From Bordetella genomosp. 1 (lineage in GTDB: Bacteria > Pseudomonadota > Gammaproteobacteria > Burkholderiales > Burkholderiaceae_B), in the NCBI RefSeq assembly GCF_002261335.1, contig NZ_NEVL01000005.1:62001-126000 (forward strand): a DNA stretch of 64,000 nucleotides, read 5' to 3'. Numbering within the stretch: position 1 is the first letter of the stretch; the number at the start of each line of letters is the position of its first letter. The notes beneath the pieces were generated by a model. That model made no database searches and was not told where the DNA came from. It was given only the letters and a program-made list of their open reading frames with translations. Below are positions 46,408-56,585 of this stretch, one piece after another. The position numbers were made by a program, and so were the translations under genes.

Positions 46408-47682
46408 ATGAGCGAATCCATCTCCGCCCGCATCCGCGAGGGCGATCTGCACGGCGTGAGGATGAACGGCGTCTGCCGCTTCAGCGCCATCCCCTATGCC
46501 GCGCCGCCGGTCGGCCCGCTGCGCTTCGCGCCGCCGCAGCCGCCGCGCTGGCAGGGCCGGCGTGACGCGAGCCGGCCCGGACCCGTCGCGCCGCAACGGC
46601 CGTCGCGGCTGCGCGAGGCCATGGGCGATTTCGACGCCGCGCAATCCGAAGACTGCCTGCACCTGAACGTCTGGACGCCCGCGCCCGACGCCGCCCGCCG
46701 CCCGGTCGTGGTCTGGCTGCATGGCGGCGCATGGCAGAGCGGCGGCGCCGCCCTGCCCTGGTACGACGGCGCCCGGCTCGCCGCGCGCGGCGACGTGGTG
46801 GTGGTCGGCGTGAACTACCGCCTCGCGGCGCTGGGCTGGCTGTACCTGCCCGGGCAGACCGCCAACGCCGGCCTGCTCGACCAGGAAGCCGCGATCGACT
46901 GGGTGATCGAACACATCGAGGCCTTCGGCGGCGATCCGGCGCGCATCACGCTGATGGGCCAGTCGGCCGGCGCCTCGTCGATCTGCGCCATGCTGACGCG
47001 CCGGCCGCGTTTCGCGCGCGCCATCCTGCAAAGCGCGGCGCTGGGCCGGGGCTTTCGCAGCGCGGCCCAGGCCGAGACGCTGGCGCACGCCGTGCTCGCG
47101 GCCTGCGGCGCGCGCGACCTCGACGGCCTGCGCGCGGTGCCGGTCGAGGCCTTGTTGCGCGCACAACAGGATGCCGGCGTGCTGGCCGCCCTGCGGGCCG
47201 AGGACAGCAGCCGCTCGCTGTTCGGCCCGGTGGCCGACGGCGAGGTGTTGGCACGCGACATGGACGCGGCGCTGGCCGGGGCGGCCGGCCGCGCCGACGT
47301 GCTGGTGAGCTTCACGCGCGACGAAATGGCGGCCTTCCCCGGCATCGGCCGCGATGCCGCCGGCGCCGCGCTGGGCGAGGCCGTGTTCGGCGCGCCCGCC
47401 CGCGCCTGGGCCGGGCGGGCGGCGGCCAGCGGGCGCCAGGCCTGGCTGGCACGCTTCGACGTGGGCGCCACGGCGCGCTTCGGCGCCTGCCACTGCATCG
47501 AACTGCCGTTCGTGTTCGACACCCTCGATGCCTACCCGGGCGCGCCGATGCTGGCCGGCCTTGATCCGGCGGCCGCGCAGGATCTCGCCGACCGGACCCA
47601 ACGCGCCTGGCTCGCCTTCATCCGCGGCGACGCCCCGGGCTGGCCGCCCGCGCCGCACCTGCATGCGCTCGACGCCGGCTGA
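46408..47682 (+). CDS. Type-B carboxylesterase
   Basis: A 424-residue alpha/beta-hydrolase of the carboxylesterase/cholinesterase family. Signatures: EDCLHLNVWTP near residue 81, oxyanion hole HGGAW, nucleophile Ser in GQSAGAS, and a likely catalytic His in FGACHCIELPFVFD. It is shorter than eukaryotic members (about 500-550) and has no signal peptide, so it is cytoplasmic. The Bug receptor gene follows after 31 bases, suggesting that an imported ester is hydrolysed; the substrate is unknown. Confidence 0.88.
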   Translation: MSESISARIREGDLHGVRMNGVCRFSAIPYAAPPVGPLRFAPPQPPRWQGRRDASRPGPVAPQRPSRLREAMGDFDAAQSEDCLHLNVWTPAPDAARRPVVVWLHGGAWQSGGAALPWYDGARLAARGDVVVVGVNYRLAALGWLYLPGQTANAGLLDQEAAIDWVIEHIEAFGGDPARITLMGQSAGASSICAMLTRRPRFARAILQSAALGRGFRSAAQAETLAHAVLAACGARDLDGLRAVPVEALLRAQQDAGVLAALRAEDSSRSLFGPVADGEVLARDMDAALAGAAGRADVLVSFTRDEMAAFPGIGRDAAGAALGEAVFGAPARAWAGRAAASGRQAWLARFDVGATARFGACHCIELPFVFDTLDAYPGAPMLAGLDPAAAQDLADRTQRAWLAFIRGDAPGWPPAPHLHALDAG

Positions 47683-47713
47683 AGAACACCACAACGACAC
47701 TCAGGGGAACCTC

Positions 47714-48676
47714 ATGATCAAACGCACTCTCCGCGCGGCCCTCGCCGCCCTGCTGTTGGCCACGGGCGCGAGCGCGCAGGCGGCCTTCCCGGATCGGCCC
47801 GTGCACATCATCGTGTCCAATCCGCCCGGCGGGCCGGTGGACGTGATGCTGCGCGTGCTCGCGGCACGGCTCGGCCAGCAATGGAACCAGCCGGTGGTGG
47901 TCGAGAACAGGCCCGGCGCGTCCGGCATCATCAGCACCAGCGCGCTGCTGAAGGCGCCGGCCGACGGCTACACGCTGGGCATGGTGGTCGCCTCCACCGT
48001 CACCATCGTGCCGTTCGCGGTGGACAAGCTGCCCTTCGACACGCAGAAGGACCTGCAACCGATCGCGCTGGTGGCGCGCACGCCGTTCCTCTTCATCGTG
48101 GCCGCCGACAGCCCGCTGCGCAGCTGGAGCGACTTCGTCGCCGCCAGCAAGCAGCGCAGCCTCACGATGGGCTCGTTCTCGATCGGCACGGCGTTCCATC
48201 TGGTGTGGGAGCAGACCGCGCGCCACGCCGGCATCCAGGCGCTGTACGTACCGTCCTCGTCGTCCGGCAAGACCCAGAGTGACCTGCTCGGCGGGCAGCT
48301 CGACGTGGCGCTCGACGCGCCGTCCAGCGCCAAGGGCCTGATCGACAGCGGGCGCGTGCGCGCGCTGTCGATCACCAGCCCGCAGCGTTTCGCCGGCCTG
48401 CCAGGCACGCCCACGCTGGCCGAGTCGGGCCTGCCCGGCTATGCGCCACAACCCTGGATCGGCCTGATGGCGCCCGCCGGCGTGCCCGCCGACCGGGCGC
48501 TGCAGATCCAGCAGGCGGTGGCGCGGGTGCTGGCCGAGCCGGCCATGAAGGCGCAGATGGAAACGCTGGGCATGATCCCGATCGGCGGCACGGCCGAGGA
48601 GCTGGCCCGCACCATCGCCGCCGATCGCGCGGAGATGGAACCGCTGATCAAGTCGCTGGGCATCAAGCTGCAATAG
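47714..48676 (+). CDS. Bug-family (TctC-like) solute-binding protein
   Basis: A 320-residue periplasmic receptor of the Bug family, with a signal peptide ending near ASAQAA, then FPDRPVHIIVSNPPGGPVDVML and the usual KAPADGYTLGMV. Such receptors serve tripartite tricarboxylate transporters or sensory systems, but no TctA/TctB permease genes are here, which is typical of the many orphan Bug proteins in Bordetella-like genomes. It is in one operon with the esterase and followed by a LysR regulator. Confidence 0.92.
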   Translation: MIKRTLRAALAALLLATGASAQAAFPDRPVHIIVSNPPGGPVDVMLRVLAARLGQQWNQPVVVENRPGASGIISTSALLKAPADGYTLGMVVASTVTIVPFAVDKLPFDTQKDLQPIALVARTPFLFIVAADSPLRSWSDFVAASKQRSLTMGSFSIGTAFHLVWEQTARHAGIQALYVPSSSSGKTQSDLLGGQLDVALDAPSSAKGLIDSGRVRALSITSPQRFAGLPGTPTLAESGLPGYAPQPWIGLMAPAGVPADRALQIQQAVARVLAEPAMKAQMETLGMIPIGGTAEELARTIAADRAEMEPLIKSLGIKLQ

Positions 48677-48751
48677 CGGCTGCGGGTTTCCGCGGCATTG
48701 CCGCTGCGGGCGGGCGCGTGAATAATCGAACGCTCCCGCCGCCCTCGCCCC

Positions 48752-49702
48752 ATGACCCCGTTCAAAGGAAAACTCCGCACCCGCCACCTGGAGATCGTGC
48801 TCGCGGTGGCCGACCTGGGCAACCTGTCCAAGGCCGCCACGCAGTTGCACAGCACCCAGTCGGCCCTGTCGCGCGCCATCGCGGAGATCGAAGACCTGGT
48901 CGGCGCGCGCCTGTTCGAGCGCACCGCCAAGGGCACCACCTGCACGCCGCTGGGCCTGGCCATGTGCCGCCACGCGCGCCAGCTGTTGAGCAGCTACCGC
49001 AAGGCCGAGATCGACCTGGCGGCGCTCGCGCGCGGCGAGGCCGGCAGCCTCACGGTGGGCTGCTTCACGCTGTTTTCCGGCTGGCCGGTGGCCGAGGCGG
49101 CGCTGCGCTTTCGCGAGGCCCATCCGCGCATCACGCTGTCGGTCGAGGTCGGCACGCACGAGCGCCTGATCGAAGACCTCGACGCCGGCGCGCTCGACAT
49201 CCTGATCAGCCGCTTCGCCTCCACCGTCAACCCCCAGATCTACCGTTCGGTGACGCTCAGCGAAGACGCGGTGGTGCTGACCTGCGCGCCGGGCCACCCG
49301 CTCGCCACGCAGGCCGATGCCACGCTGGCCGACTACGTGCGCCATCCCTGGATCGCGGCGCTGCCCGGCAGCCGCATCCGCGGCGAACTCGAGATCGCGC
49401 TGCGCCACGGGGGCCTGCCGATCCCGCGCATGGTGGGCGCGCTGTCGCTCGAGTTCGGGCGCGAGATGATGCGCGCCGGCCAGGATCTCTGGCTGCTGCC
49501 CGGCAGCGTGGCGCGCGTGTGGCAGGCGCGCGGCGAGCTCTGCGTGCTGCCGCTGCTGCCGCCGCTGCGGCGCTCTCCGCTGGCCGCGATCTGGCGCCGC
49601 GACCGGCCCAGCAACCGCCAGATGCGCGCCTTCGCCACCCAGGTCGCGCGCGTGATCCAGGGCACGCCCCAGGCGCGCGACGACGCCGGCGCCGCGCGCT
49701 GA
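48752..49702 (+). CDS. LysR-family regulator
   Basis: A 316-residue LysR protein with helix-turn-helix at about residues 21-50 (GNLSKAATQLHSTQSALSRAI) and a full effector domain (GSLTVGCFTLFSGWPVAEAAL, later AGQDLWLLPGSVARVW). It lies 75 bases after the Bug receptor gene on the same strand and 126 bases before the GntP permease gene, so it may control either. The effector is unknown. Confidence 0.9.
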   Translation: MTPFKGKLRTRHLEIVLAVADLGNLSKAATQLHSTQSALSRAIAEIEDLVGARLFERTAKGTTCTPLGLAMCRHARQLLSSYRKAEIDLAALARGEAGSLTVGCFTLFSGWPVAEAALRFREAHPRITLSVEVGTHERLIEDLDAGALDILISRFASTVNPQIYRSVTLSEDAVVLTCAPGHPLATQADATLADYVRHPWIAALPGSRIRGELEIALRHGGLPIPRMVGALSLEFGREMMRAGQDLWLLPGSVARVWQARGELCVLPLLPPLRRSPLAAIWRRDRPSNRQMRAFATQVARVIQGTPQARDDAGAAR

Positions 49703-49828
49703 AACCGCGCTGAACGGCGTGCCGTTCAGCCGCGCGCAAGCCCGCGGCGGCCACGGCAGTTTGTCAGGTGCGGCGCGCATAATGGGTTCGAGACCGCGCG
49801 CGCAGCGCGCGTACGTACAGAGCCCGAC

Positions 49829-51208
49829 ATGAACGCCATTGCCCATACCCTGGCCCCGTGGGGCACGCACGACACCCAGCTGGTGGTGTATTGCGTGATC
49901 GCCCTGCTGGCCATCATTCTCTTCATCAGCGTGCTGCGGCTCGCGCCCTTCCTGTCCATCCTGATCGGCGCCTTCGGCGTCGGCCTGGCCGCCGGCCTGC
50001 CGCTCGAAAAGGTCGGCCACAGCTTCAGCCAGGGCGCGGGCAGCATCCTCGGCGAGGCCGGCCTCATCATCGCGCTGGGCGCCATGCTGGGCGCGCTGAT
50101 GGCCGAATCGGGCGCGGCGGACCGCATCGTCAACCAGATGCTGGGCGCCGCGCGCGGGCGCGCGCTGCCCTGGCTCATGGCCGCCGTGGCCATGGTCGTC
50201 GGGCTGCCGCTGTTCTTCGAGGTGGGCCTGGTCATGATGGTGCCCATCATCCTCGTGATGGCGCGCCGCAGCGGCCTGCCCATCCTCGCCATCGGCATCC
50301 CGGCGCTGGCCGGCATGACCACGCTGCATGCGCTGGTGCCGCCGCACCCCGGCCCGCTGATCGCGGTGAGCGCGCTGCATGCCGACCTCGGCACCACGCT
50401 CGGCCTGGGCCTGCTGATCGCCGTCCCCGCCGTGATCCTGGCCGGCCCGATCTATGGCGGCTGGCTGTCGCGCTGGATGAAGATCCCCGAGCCCGAGCAG
50501 CTCGGCGAGCTCTACACCTCGCGCCGCGCCGACGACGACCTGCCCGGCTTCGCACCCGCGCTGACCACCATCCTGCTGCCGGTCGCCCTGATGCTGGGCC
50601 GCACGATCGCGCGCCTGTGGGTCGCGCCCGACACGCCGCTCTACGACGCGCTGAACTTCGTCGGCGAGCCCATCGTGGCGCTCACGCTGGCGGTGCTGGC
50701 CGCCGTCGTGCTGCTGGGCTGGGGCCGCGGCACCAGCCGGCGCGACGTGGGCGAGACGCTGCGCCGCGCGCTGCCGCCCATCGCCGGGCTGCTGCTCACC
50801 ATCGGCGCGGGCGGCGGCCTGAAGCAGGTGCTGCTGTCGGCCGGCATGAGCGACACCATCAGCAAGATCTCCACCCAGTCGCACATGCCGCTGATCCTGC
50901 TGGCCTGGATCGTGGCCGTGGCGCTGCGCCAGGCCACCGGCTCGGCCACCGTCGCCACCACCACCACGGCCGGCATCATCGCGCCGCTGGCCGCCGGCCT
51001 CGCGCCCACGCAGGGCGCGCTGCTCGCGCTGGCCGTGGGCTCGGGCTCGGTGTTCTTCTGCCACGTCAACGACGCCGGCTTCTGGATGGTGCGCGAGTAC
51101 TTCGGCCTGGACCTGAAGCAGACCCTCTGGGTCTGGTCGGTGCTGCAGACCATCGTGTCGGTGGTCGGCCTGGCCATGACGCTGCTGCTCTGGCAATGGC
51201 TCGCCTGA
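49829..51208 (+). CDS. GntP-family gluconate/organic acid permease
   Basis: A 459-residue inner-membrane transporter with about 13 helices, of the GntP family. Conserved segments include FGVGLAAGLPLEKVGHSFSQ, MTTLHALVPPHPGPL, the C-terminal RQATGSATVATTTTAGI and FFCHVNDAGFWMVREYFG. Family members take up gluconate, other sugar acids or short hydroxy acids with protons. No gluconate kinase or dehydratase is nearby, so the substrate is open. Confidence 0.93.
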   Translation: MNAIAHTLAPWGTHDTQLVVYCVIALLAIILFISVLRLAPFLSILIGAFGVGLAAGLPLEKVGHSFSQGAGSILGEAGLIIALGAMLGALMAESGAADRIVNQMLGAARGRALPWLMAAVAMVVGLPLFFEVGLVMMVPIILVMARRSGLPILAIGIPALAGMTTLHALVPPHPGPLIAVSALHADLGTTLGLGLLIAVPAVILAGPIYGGWLSRWMKIPEPEQLGELYTSRRADDDLPGFAPALTTILLPVALMLGRTIARLWVAPDTPLYDALNFVGEPIVALTLAVLAAVVLLGWGRGTSRRDVGETLRRALPPIAGLLLTIGAGGGLKQVLLSAGMSDTISKISTQSHMPLILLAWIVAVALRQATGSATVATTTTAGIIAPLAAGLAPTQGALLALAVGSGSVFFCHVNDAGFWMVREYFGLDLKQTLWVWSVLQTIVSVVGLAMTLLLWQWLA

Positions 51209-51261
51209 GGCGGTAAAACGTGCGGGTAGCCGGCGCCGCCGGTGCCCGCCCTCCCCGCGCC

Positions 51262-51705
51262 ATGACCGCCGACCTGCACTACCCGCCCGTCGTCATCGAA
51301 GACCTGCCCGCGCTGGCCGAGCTGCGCGTGGCGGCCATGCGGCCCAGCCTCGAGGCGCTCGGCCGCTTCGACCCGGAGCGCGCGCGGCGCCGGCTGGTCG
51401 ACGGTTTCGTCGCCGCGCATGCGCGCCACATCGCGGCCGGCGCCGAGCGCATCGGCTTCTATCTGCTGCAGCCCGAGGCCGACGCGCTGCACCTCAAACA
51501 CCTGTATCTGTGGCCGCGGCACAGCGGCCACGGGCACGGCAGTCGCGTGATCGCGCATCTGCAGGCGCAGGCCGCCGCGCGCGGCCTGCCGCTCCGGCTG
51601 AACGCGCTGCGCGGCAGCCGCGCCAACGATTTCTACCGCGCCTGCGGCTTCGTGGCCGAGCGCGAGGATGCGCTCGACATCCATTACGTCTGGCACGCGC
51701 CGTGA
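51262..51705 (+). CDS. GNAT-family N-acetyltransferase
   Basis: A 147-residue acetyltransferase of the GNAT fold. The acetyl-CoA-binding turn is seen as PRHSGHGHGSRVIAHL (pattern Q/R-x2-G-x-G/A) and the C-terminal NALRGSRANDFYRACGFVAE is the usual GNAT ending. The substrate is unknown. The next gene starts within its stop codon (GTGA overlap), so the two are coupled. Confidence 0.86.
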   Translation: MTADLHYPPVVIEDLPALAELRVAAMRPSLEALGRFDPERARRRLVDGFVAAHARHIAAGAERIGFYLLQPEADALHLKHLYLWPRHSGHGHGSRVIAHLQAQAAARGLPLRLNALRGSRANDFYRACGFVAEREDALDIHYVWHAP

Positions 51706-52502
51706 GCGCCGCCCCGCACGAGCTGGTGCGCAGCCATGCGCTGCCCGGCGTCACGGCGCTGGCGCTCGACAGCGCGCGCCACTACGGCCGCCACACCCAC
51801 GATCAATACGGCATCGGCCTGATCCTGGCCGGCGCGCAGCGGTCGGCCAGCGGGCGCGGACCGGTGGTGGCCGGGGCGGGCGAGCTGATCACGGTCAATC
51901 CGGGCGAGGTGCACGACGGCATCCCGCTCACCGGCGCGCGGCGCTGGCAGATGCTGTATTTCGACGTGGAACTGCTGCGCGACGACGACGGGCGGCTGCG
52001 CGAGTTCACCGCGCCGGTGGCGCGCGACGTGCGCGCCGCGGGCCTCTTTGCGCGCCTGTACGCCTGCCTGCGCGAGCCCGGCGCGCAGGCCGGGCAGCTC
52101 GCGCCGCAGAGCCTGCTGCTGGCGCTGCGCGCGCGCCTGGGTGCGTGCAGCGGCGCCGCTGCAGACGCGGCGCGCATCGACGGCGCGGCACTGGCGCCCG
52201 CGCGCGCACGCATCGACGCCGACCCCGCCGCGCAGCACCGCCTCGACGCGCTGGCCCAGGCCTGCGGCCTGTCGCGCTACGCGTTCCTGCGCGCCATCGC
52301 CCGCCTCACCGGCCTCACCCCGCATGCCTACGTGCAGCAGCAGCGCCTGCACCTCGCACGCCGCCTGCTCGCGCGCGGCGAGCCCGTGGCGCAAGCCGCC
52401 GCCGACGCCGGCTTCGCCGACCAGAGCCACCTGACGCGGCTGTTCGTGCGCGACTACGGCGTGACGCCGGCGCGCTACGGGCGCGCTGCGCCCCCGCGCT
52501 GA
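51702..52502 (+). CDS. AraC-family transcriptional regulator
   Basis: A 266-residue AraC regulator: an N-terminal cupin-like ligand domain (HTHDQYGIGLILAGAQR, then ITVNPGEVHDGIPL) and a C-terminal pair of helix-turn-helices (LDALAQACGLSRYAFLRAIA and VAQAAADAGFADQSHLTRLF). It starts with a GTG overlapping the stop of the acetyltransferase gene in GTGA fashion. It ends convergently, six bases from the end of the TonB-dependent receptor gene. Confidence 0.88.
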   Translation: MSAAPHELVRSHALPGVTALALDSARHYGRHTHDQYGIGLILAGAQRSASGRGPVVAGAGELITVNPGEVHDGIPLTGARRWQMLYFDVELLRDDDGRLREFTAPVARDVRAAGLFARLYACLREPGAQAGQLAPQSLLLALRARLGACSGAAADAARIDGAALAPARARIDADPAAQHRLDALAQACGLSRYAFLRAIARLTGLTPHAYVQQQRLHLARRLLARGEPVAQAAADAGFADQSHLTRLFVRDYGVTPARYGRAAPPR

Positions 52503-52508
52503 ACCGGC

Positions 52509-54952
52509 TCAGAAGTCGACCGAGGCCGACAGCATGAAGGTGCGCGGTGCGCCCTGCGAGATCGTGCCGTACGAGGCCACGCCCGACCAATAGCCGCGGT
52601 TGAACACGTTGGCCACCGTCGCACGCAGCGTGACGTCGCGCTGCTGCACCCGCATCGTGTAGCGCGCCCCCAGGTCCAGCGTGGTCCACGACGGCACCGA
52701 CTGGGTGTTGGCCTGGTTCACGTACTCCTGGCCCGTGTACACGACGTTGCCCATCAGCGTCAGGCCCTGCACCCACGTGCAGGTCCCATTGCGCGCCCAG
52801 GCTCGCCATCCGGCGCGGCACGCCGACCGGCCGGTTGCCCTGCGTGAGCGGATTGCTGGTGCGCGTGAGCTCGGCATCGAGCCAGGTCACGCCGCCGAGC
52901 AGGCGCACGCCGGGCGCGATCTCGCCCGACACGTTCAGCTCGAGCCCGCGGTTGCGCTGCTCGCTGTCCGCGGCATAGACGCCGTTGCTCAGCTGCCCGC
53001 TGGGCTTGCTCAGGTTGAAGGCCGACAGGCTCACCACCGCGTCATCGAAATCGACCTTGATGCCGACCTCGCGCTGGCGCGACTTGTAGGGCTTGAACAC
53101 CTCGCCCGCGTTGCTGGCCGTGGCCGGCGCCACGTCGCCCTTGCTCAGGCCTTCGATGTAGTTGGCATAGAGCGAGACGTTGTGCCACGGCTTGAGCACG
53201 AGCCCCGCCAGCGGCGTGGTCGCGCTCTTGTCGTAATGCAAGGTGCGCGCGCCGGCCGCGTTGAAGTTGTTCGACTCGATCTGCTGGTGGCGCAGCCCCA
53301 GCGTGAGCTGCGCGCGCTCGTCGAACACGCTCAGCGTGTCGGCAATCGCCAGGCCCTTGAGCTGCGACGACGACACCTTGGGCACCAGCGCCGGCGCCGC
53401 GATGGACTGGCTCGGCCGGGTGATCGGGTCATAGATGTTGGACAGCACCGGCGTGCCGGCGCGGCTCGCCTGGGAGATCTGGTCGTCGTAGAGCGAGCCC
53501 TGCAGACTGAGGGCGTGGCTGACCGGGCCGGTGTCGAAGCGCGCCCGCGCGCCGGCGTTGTAGGTGGCGCGCTCGACCTCGAATTTGAAATAGCTCGGCG
53601 TGGCCGTGGTGTCGCCACGGCGGTTCAGGATGGTGGGCGTCTGGTCGCTCAGCCGCGCGATGTCGATGGTCGAGCCGCCCGCGTCGGCGAACAGCGTGAT
53701 CGCGTCCGTCGCGTCGTACTCCACGCGCAGCAGCGCCGACTGGCTGTCGGACGTCCACCAGCCCCACGGCTGCGTCACGTTGCGGCGGCCATCGGGTGCC
53801 TCGGGCACCTGCAGTCCGGCCGTCACGAGCATGGGTCGAGTAGGCGCGTCGATGCGCTCGTTCTGCAGCAGCACGTCGAGCGTGGCGCGCAGGCGCGCTC
53901 CGCGATAGTCGAGCGCGAGCGCGCCGAGATCGGTGCGCGAGCGCTGGTTGTCCAGCGCCGTCGCGCCCTGGCGATGCATGCCGTTCAGGCGCACGCCCCA
54001 TTCGCGGTCGTCGCCGAAACGGCGGCTGAGATCCACCCGGCCGCCCCATTGCCCATCCGACAGGTAGTCGGCGGTGACGCGGCTGAGATCGTCGGGCAGC
54101 GACCGCTTGGGCACCATGTTCACCACGCCGCCCACGCCGCTGTTGGGCGACATGCCGTACAGCAGCGCGCCGGGCCCCTTGAGCACGTCGACGCGCTCGA
54201 TGTAGTCGGTGAACACGTGGTAGTTCGGCGCGATGCCATACACCCCGTCGAAGGCGATCTCGCCCAGATTGCCTTCGCCGATCGGGAAGCCGCGGATGTA
54301 GAAGGAATCGGTGATGCCGCCGATCTGGCCGGTGAAGCGCACCGAAGGGTCGGCGTTGAGCGCCTCGCCCAGCGTCGTGACCTGGCGGTCGGCGAGCATC
54401 TGCGCCGTGTAGGTGGTCTGGTTGAACGGCGTGTCCATCACGTCGCGGTTGCCCAGCATGCCGAGCCGGCCGCCCCGGGCGGCCTGGCCGCCGGTGAAGA
54501 GCTCGGGCAATGCGCCCGGCGTGTTGCCGGCCACCGTGACGGCGGGCAGCGTGGCCGCGTCGCCGGACGCGGGCAGGCGCCGCAGGGGTGTAGCCCTTGC
54601 CGGCCGGCGCGAGCGCGAAGCCGCTGCCCGCCAGCAGGCGGGCAAAGCCGTCCTGCACGCCGAATTCGCCGTCCAGCCCGGGGCTGGTCTGGCCGCTGAC
54701 CGCGGCCGGATCGAAGGACAGCGCGGTGCCGCTCGCGGCGGCGAACTGCGCCAGCACCTGGCCCAGCGGGCCGGGCGCGACGCGGTAATGCTGGCGCGCC
54801 GGGCCAGCCGGCGTCGCGACGCCGGCGCCGGACTGGGCCGTGGCCGGCGGCGTGACGGCCGTCAGCGCCGCGGCGAGCGCGGCGGCCAACGCCAGCGTCG
54901 ATGCGCGCGGCGGCAGGGAGGAAGATGAAACGGAAACAGCGTGGCCTTTCAT
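52509..54952 (-). pseudogene. TonB-dependent siderophore receptor (FecA/FpvA type), two frameshifts
   Basis: The gene reads as an outer-membrane ferri-siderophore transducer: signal peptide, N-terminal STN signalling domain (HYRVAPGPLGQVLAQFAAAS to AGKGYT, about residues 50-120), plug (DRQVTTLGEALNADPSVRF), beta-barrel and a C-terminal Phe (SASVDF). It is split over three pieces. One extra base lies in a run of four G at 54585-54588, joining AGKGYT to LRRLPASGD; another lies near 52779-52781, joining GAQWDL to TWVQGLTLMGN. Removing two bases gives a clean frame of 813 codons. Either the gene is inactive or these are sequencing errors. It belongs with the upstream FecR and FecI genes as a surface-signalling unit. 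Confidence 0.85.
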
Positions 54953-55047
54953 GGTCGGGCAATCCGTAGGCAGGAGTCAGGTCGGAAGCCGCGGTGCTCG
55001 CGCAACGCGGGGATTTCCTGCCATACCGGATGAGATCGAAAAAAGGC

Positions 55048-56022
55048 TCACGTGCCCTCGGCCTCGACCGCTCGCACGCTGACCCAATACGGCGTGAGGC
55101 GGTCGATGCGCACCGGCAAGGTCCGTGCCAGCAGCGCCAGGCTGGCGTCGGTGTCGGTGAGCGGGAATGCGCCGGACACGCGCATGCCGGCCACGGCGGG
55201 ATCGCAGCGCAGCACGCCGCGGCGATAGCGCGCGATCTTCGCCAGCACCTCGCCGAGGGGCCGCTCGTGCACCGCCAGCATGCCGCGCGTCCAGGCGGCA
55301 TCGGCCTCCAGGGCCGGGGTCTGGCGCCCCGCCGCCGCCTCGGAGAATGCCAGCGCATGCCCGGCCTGCACGATCTGCGGCGCGGCGCCGCCGGCCGGGC
55401 TGACCTCGACCGCGCCGTCGTACACCGCCAGCGCGGTCTCATCGCCGTCGATGCGCACCGTGAAACGCGTGCCCAGCGCGCGCAGCTCCCCCTGCGCGGT
55501 GCGCACGCGGAACGGCCGGCCGGCGCGGTCGGCGGCGGTCTCGACCAGGATCTCGCCCGCGCGCAGCCACAGCAGCCGCTGCGTGTCGGAGTACAGCACG
55601 TCGAGGGCGGAGGCGCTGGCGAGCACCACGCGCGTGCCGTCGGCGAGCGAGAGATGACGGATCTCGCCCGTGGCGCTGCGCAGGTCGGCCGACCAGGCCG
55701 TCCAGGGCAGCAGCCGCGCGGCGCTCCACGCGGCCGGGGCGACGATCGCCAGCCCGGCCAGGCCGCGCAACAGGCGGCGGCGCTCGCGCTGCCGCCGGGC
55801 CGCGTCGCGCAGCACCGGCGCCCCGACGGGCGCGGGCACCTCGGCGAGATGCCCGAGCAGTGCGCGCGCGCGTTCCCAGGCTTCGGCATGCCGGGCATCG
55901 GCGCTGTGCCACGCATCGAAGGCGCGCGCCTGTTCGCCCTGCAGCTCGCCGCACTGCAGGCGCACCAGCCAGTCGGCGGCCTGGCGCAGTACCTCGGGGG
56001 GCAGTGCCGGCTGCGCGCTCAT
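55048..56022 (-). CDS. FecR-type anti-sigma/sigma regulator
   Basis: A 324-residue inner-membrane protein with a cytoplasmic N-terminal domain containing the conserved AADWLVRLQCGELQ and AFDAWHSADARHAEAW, a membrane helix near residues 85-105, and a periplasmic FecR domain (LADGTRVVLASASALDV, then VRTAQGELRALGTRFTV). It should pass the signal from the receptor's STN domain to the ECF sigma factor. Its ATG overlaps the sigma gene's stop (ATGA). With a broken receptor downstream, the system may have lost its input. Confidence 0.9.
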   Translation of the reverse strand: MSAQPALPPEVLRQAADWLVRLQCGELQGEQARAFDAWHSADARHAEAWERARALLGHLAEVPAPVGAPVLRDAARRQRERRRLLRGLAGLAIVAPAAWSAARLLPWTAWSADLRSATGEIRHLSLADGTRVVLASASALDVLYSDTQRLLWLRAGEILVETAADRAGRPFRVRTAQGELRALGTRFTVRIDGDETALAVYDGAVEVSPAGGAAPQIVQAGHALAFSEAAAGRQTPALEADAAWTRGMLAVHERPLGEVLAKIARYRRGVLRCDPAVAGMRVSGAFPLTDTDASLALLARTLPVRIDRLTPYWVSVRAVEAEGT

Positions 56023-56546
56023 GCCGCCGCCAGGCAGGCGACGAAACCCGCCTGCATGTGGCGTTTGACCGTGGCGAGCGACACCGCCATGCGTTCGGCG
56101 ATGGCGTCGTACTTCAGGCCGTCGAACTGCGCGAGCAGGAAGATCTCGCGGGTGCGGGCGGGCAGCGCGGCCAGCGCGGCATCGATGCGCACCAGCGTTT
56201 CGAGGATCAGCGCGCGGGCCTCCACCGAGGGCGTCACCGCCTCCGGCAAAACGGCCAAGGCCTCCAGATAGGCGCGCTCCACCGCCTGGCGCCGCCAGTG
56301 ATCGACCATCAGGCCCTTGGCGATATGGACCAGGAATGCGCGCGAACCGCCGTCGGGCGCATCGGCGGCGGCGCGCCGGCGAGCCTGCAGCACGCGCACG
56401 AAGGTGTCATGCGCCAGGTCGGCCGCGTCGCCGGCATTGCCGAGCCTGGCGCGCAGCCAGCCCGCGAGCCAACCGTGATGATCGCGGTACAGGCGGTCGA
56501 CGTCGCGGTGTGCGGAGGAAGCGATGGTGGAGGCCGGCCCTTGCAT
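56019..56546 (-). CDS. FecI-type ECF sigma factor
   Basis: A 175-residue ECF sigma factor of the iron-starvation group: region 2 around RLGNAGDAADLAHDTFVRVLQ (about residues 35-55) and region 4 around LKYDAIAERMAVSLATVKRHM (about residues 143-163). The longer reading from an ATG at 56600 (MRTILND) is possible, but the Fur-like box lies over it, favouring the ATG at 56546. First gene of the fecI-fecR-receptor group; its targets would be the receptor and siderophore uptake genes. Confidence 0.9.
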   Translation of the reverse strand: MQGPASTIASSAHRDVDRLYRDHHGWLAGWLRARLGNAGDAADLAHDTFVRVLQARRRAAADAPDGGSRAFLVHIAKGLMVDHWRRQAVERAYLEALAVLPEAVTPSVEARALILETLVRIDAALAALPARTREIFLLAQFDGLKYDAIAERMAVSLATVKRHMQAGFVACLAAA

Positions 56547-56585
56547 GGTGGTCTTGCGGCAGACCCTGGCAGGCCCGCAGTCATT

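Noticed and set aside
47618-51196. Minus-strand open frame of about 1,190 codons.
   Set aside because: It runs across four clear plus-strand genes and the gaps between them, with biased composition and no recognisable domain.
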